Of a DNA stretch of 5,470 nt, positions 4,361 to 5,470 are shown piece after piece; positions within the stretch are counted from its first letter, which is position 1; each line of letters starts with the position of its first letter. The notes below the pieces were generated by a model. That model was not told where the DNA came from, made no database searches, and saw only the letters and a program-made list of their open reading frames with translations. The stretch is from Actinomycetota bacterium. GTDB taxonomy: Bacteria; Actinomycetota; Actinomycetes; Nanopelagicales; Nanopelagicaceae. Where the stretch lies: contig SYAM01000093.1 in NCBI GenBank assembly GCA_005787645.1, forward strand, positions 1 to 5,470. Direction: 5' to 3'. The position numbers and the translations under genes are program-made.

Positions 4361-5470
4361 ATGGCAACTTATCGTGTTGCAATCGTTGGTGCTGGCCCAG
4401 CCGGATACTTCACTGCCCTAGCACTAAATAATTCATCTGATACCGAACGCAATTTTCTTATCGATATGTTCGATCGATTACCTACTCCCTGGGGTCTGGT
4501 GCGAAGTGGTGTAGCACCTGATCATCCAAAAATCCGGACCGTTACAAAAGTCTTTGAGAAGATCGCAGCAGAACCTAATTACCGCTACTTTGGAAATGTC
4601 GAACTCGGGCGCGATATCCAGATCTCTGATTTAGAGAAACTCTATGATGTTGTGGTACTAGCCACTGGAACGTCTGTAGGTAGAAAATTGGGTATTCCAG
4701 GCGAAGATCTGGCAGGAGTAATTTCAGCGGCAGATTTTGTCCCTTGGTATAACGGGCATCCTGACTACGTCGATGTTAATCCCCCGCTAACAGGCAGACA
4801 TGCAATCGTGATCGGCGCCGGGAATGTGGCTATGGATTGTGGGCGAATGTTGGCTCTTGCACCACATGAATTATCTTCAACAGATGTTGCTGATCATGCA
4901 TTGGAAGTTTTTCATAAGAGTGCAATCAGAGATGTCACTATTGTGGGCCGTCGAGGGCCAGAGCATGCCGCCTTCACCTCTCCAGAACTTCGTGAGCTTC
5001 CTAAACTTACAGAGATAGATGTGTTTATACAGTCAGAGCAGATTGATGGAGCGATAGCTCGAGTCGGAACTCGGATGGAGAGCGAGAAAGATCTTCGTTC
5101 TAATCTGGAGGCGATGCGGGAGATCTCAGTCGCTAAGCATCAAGGTAATGAGAGAAAACTCTCGTTAGCGTTCTTGCTCACTCCGCTGGAGGCACTAGGT
5201 AACGGACGTGTCGAGCGAGTCAAGTTTGCTGTGAATGAAGTTATCGAAGAGAAAGTAATCGCAACAGATCAGACCATCGAACTGCCATGTGATTTGCTCA
5301 TAACAGCGATTGGATACGAAGGACTAGAAATTCCTGGCGTTACAAATGAACGTGGGCGAATTGCCAATAATGATGGAAAAGCTCGCGAAGGAGTTTATGT
5401 AGTCGGTTGGGCAAAGCGAGGACCCTCTGGGGTAATTGGGACCAATAAGAGCGATTCCAGTGAAGTCGTA
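4361..5470 (+). CDS. fprA: ferredoxin/adrenodoxin-type NADP+ reductase, FprA-like, 3'-truncated
   Basis: The frame runs open for 370 codons from this ATG to the window end with no stop. M. tuberculosis FprA is about 455 residues, so roughly 85 C-terminal residues should lie beyond. The protein is an FAD- and NADP(H)-binding reductase of the adrenodoxin reductase family, passing electrons between NADPH and ferredoxins in the cytosol. The N-terminal FAD site is GAGPAG (10-15). PTPWGLVRSGVAPDHP (41-56) is a family hallmark. The second Rossmann motif for NADP is GAGNVAMD (152-159), with RRGP (197-200) in the position expected to contact the 2'-phosphate. AAFTSPELREL (203-213) and GWAKRGPSGVIGTNK (349-363) are also characteristic. 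The usual GNGNVALD is changed to GAGNVAMD, which is conservative. It sits 41 bases after ribH on the same strand. Co-expression with flavin synthesis would make sense for a flavoprotein but is not shown. The electron-transfer partner is unknown. Confidence 0.94.
   Translation, partial: MATYRVAIVGAGPAGYFTALALNNSSDTERNFLIDMFDRLPTPWGLVRSGVAPDHPKIRTVTKVFEKIAAEPNYRYFGNVELGRDIQISDLEKLYDVVVLATGTSVGRKLGIPGEDLAGVISAADFVPWYNGHPDYVDVNPPLTGRHAIVIGAGNVAMDCGRMLALAPHELSSTDVADHALEVFHKSAIRDVTIVGRRGPEHAAFTSPELRELPKLTEIDVFIQSEQIDGAIARVGTRMESEKDLRSNLEAMREISVAKHQGNERKLSLAFLLTPLEALGNGRVERVKFAVNEVIEEKVIATDQTIELPCDLLITAIGYEGLEIPGVTNERGRIANNDGKAREGVYVVGWAKRGPSGVIGTNKSDSSEVV

Noticed and set aside
4824..5018. 64-codon + strand open frame
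   Set aside because: It is an out-of-frame shadow within the fprA-type gene, whose own frame carries continuous family motifs across this interval.
1..5470. Mobile element, CRISPR array, toxin-antitoxin or defence system
   Set aside because: No transposase or integrase motifs, no regularly spaced direct repeats and no small paired unknown genes were found. The tRNA is intact and I saw no duplicated 3' end that would mark an attachment site.

Overview
The window suggests an actinobacterium of moderate, AT-leaning base composition (judged by eye, not counted). The lumazine synthase carries the actinobacterial SWH...DYVC signature. The last gene is a mycobacterial-type FprA ferredoxin-NADP reductase. 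Intergenic gaps are very short. A streamlined freshwater lineage such as the Nanopelagicales (acI) would fit, but that is inference from composition and compactness; no marker here proves it.

Layout, all on the + strand. Positions 1-693 hold the 3' part of an NAD-dependent epimerase/dehydratase (extended SDR) gene. Positions 721-809 hold tRNA-Ser with anticodon GCT. Positions 853-974 are an FMN riboswitch (RFN element), followed by its expression platform: a hairpin plus T-tract at 987-1035 and a hairpin that can mask the ribosome binding site at 1035-1076. Then comes a tightly overlapping riboflavin operon: ribD (1078-2064), ribE (2064-2672), ribBA (2665-3870) and ribH (3870-4319). After 41 bases, containing a weak inverted repeat and a strong ribosome binding site, an fprA-type flavoprotein gene starts at 4361 and runs off the window end without a stop.

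The four rib genes supply nearly every step from GTP and ribulose 5-phosphate to riboflavin. RibBA opens the GTP ring and makes 3,4-dihydroxy-2-butanone 4-phosphate. RibD deaminates and reduces the pyrimidine. RibH condenses the two branches into lumazine, and RibE dismutates lumazine to riboflavin. The pyrimidine phosphatase and the flavokinase/FAD synthetase (RibF) are not in the window. FMN made from the product should feed back on the leader RNA. FprA is a flavin-dependent enzyme and so a consumer of the pathway's end product.

This is largely a conventional biosynthetic region. I see no mobile element, CRISPR array, toxin-antitoxin pair, defence system or other undescribed system. The part most worth a second look is the riboswitch leader. 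Three segments (5' aptamer strand, an ACCCCGA linker and the ribD ribosome binding site) can form mutually exclusive helices, and a terminator-like structure lies in the same leader.
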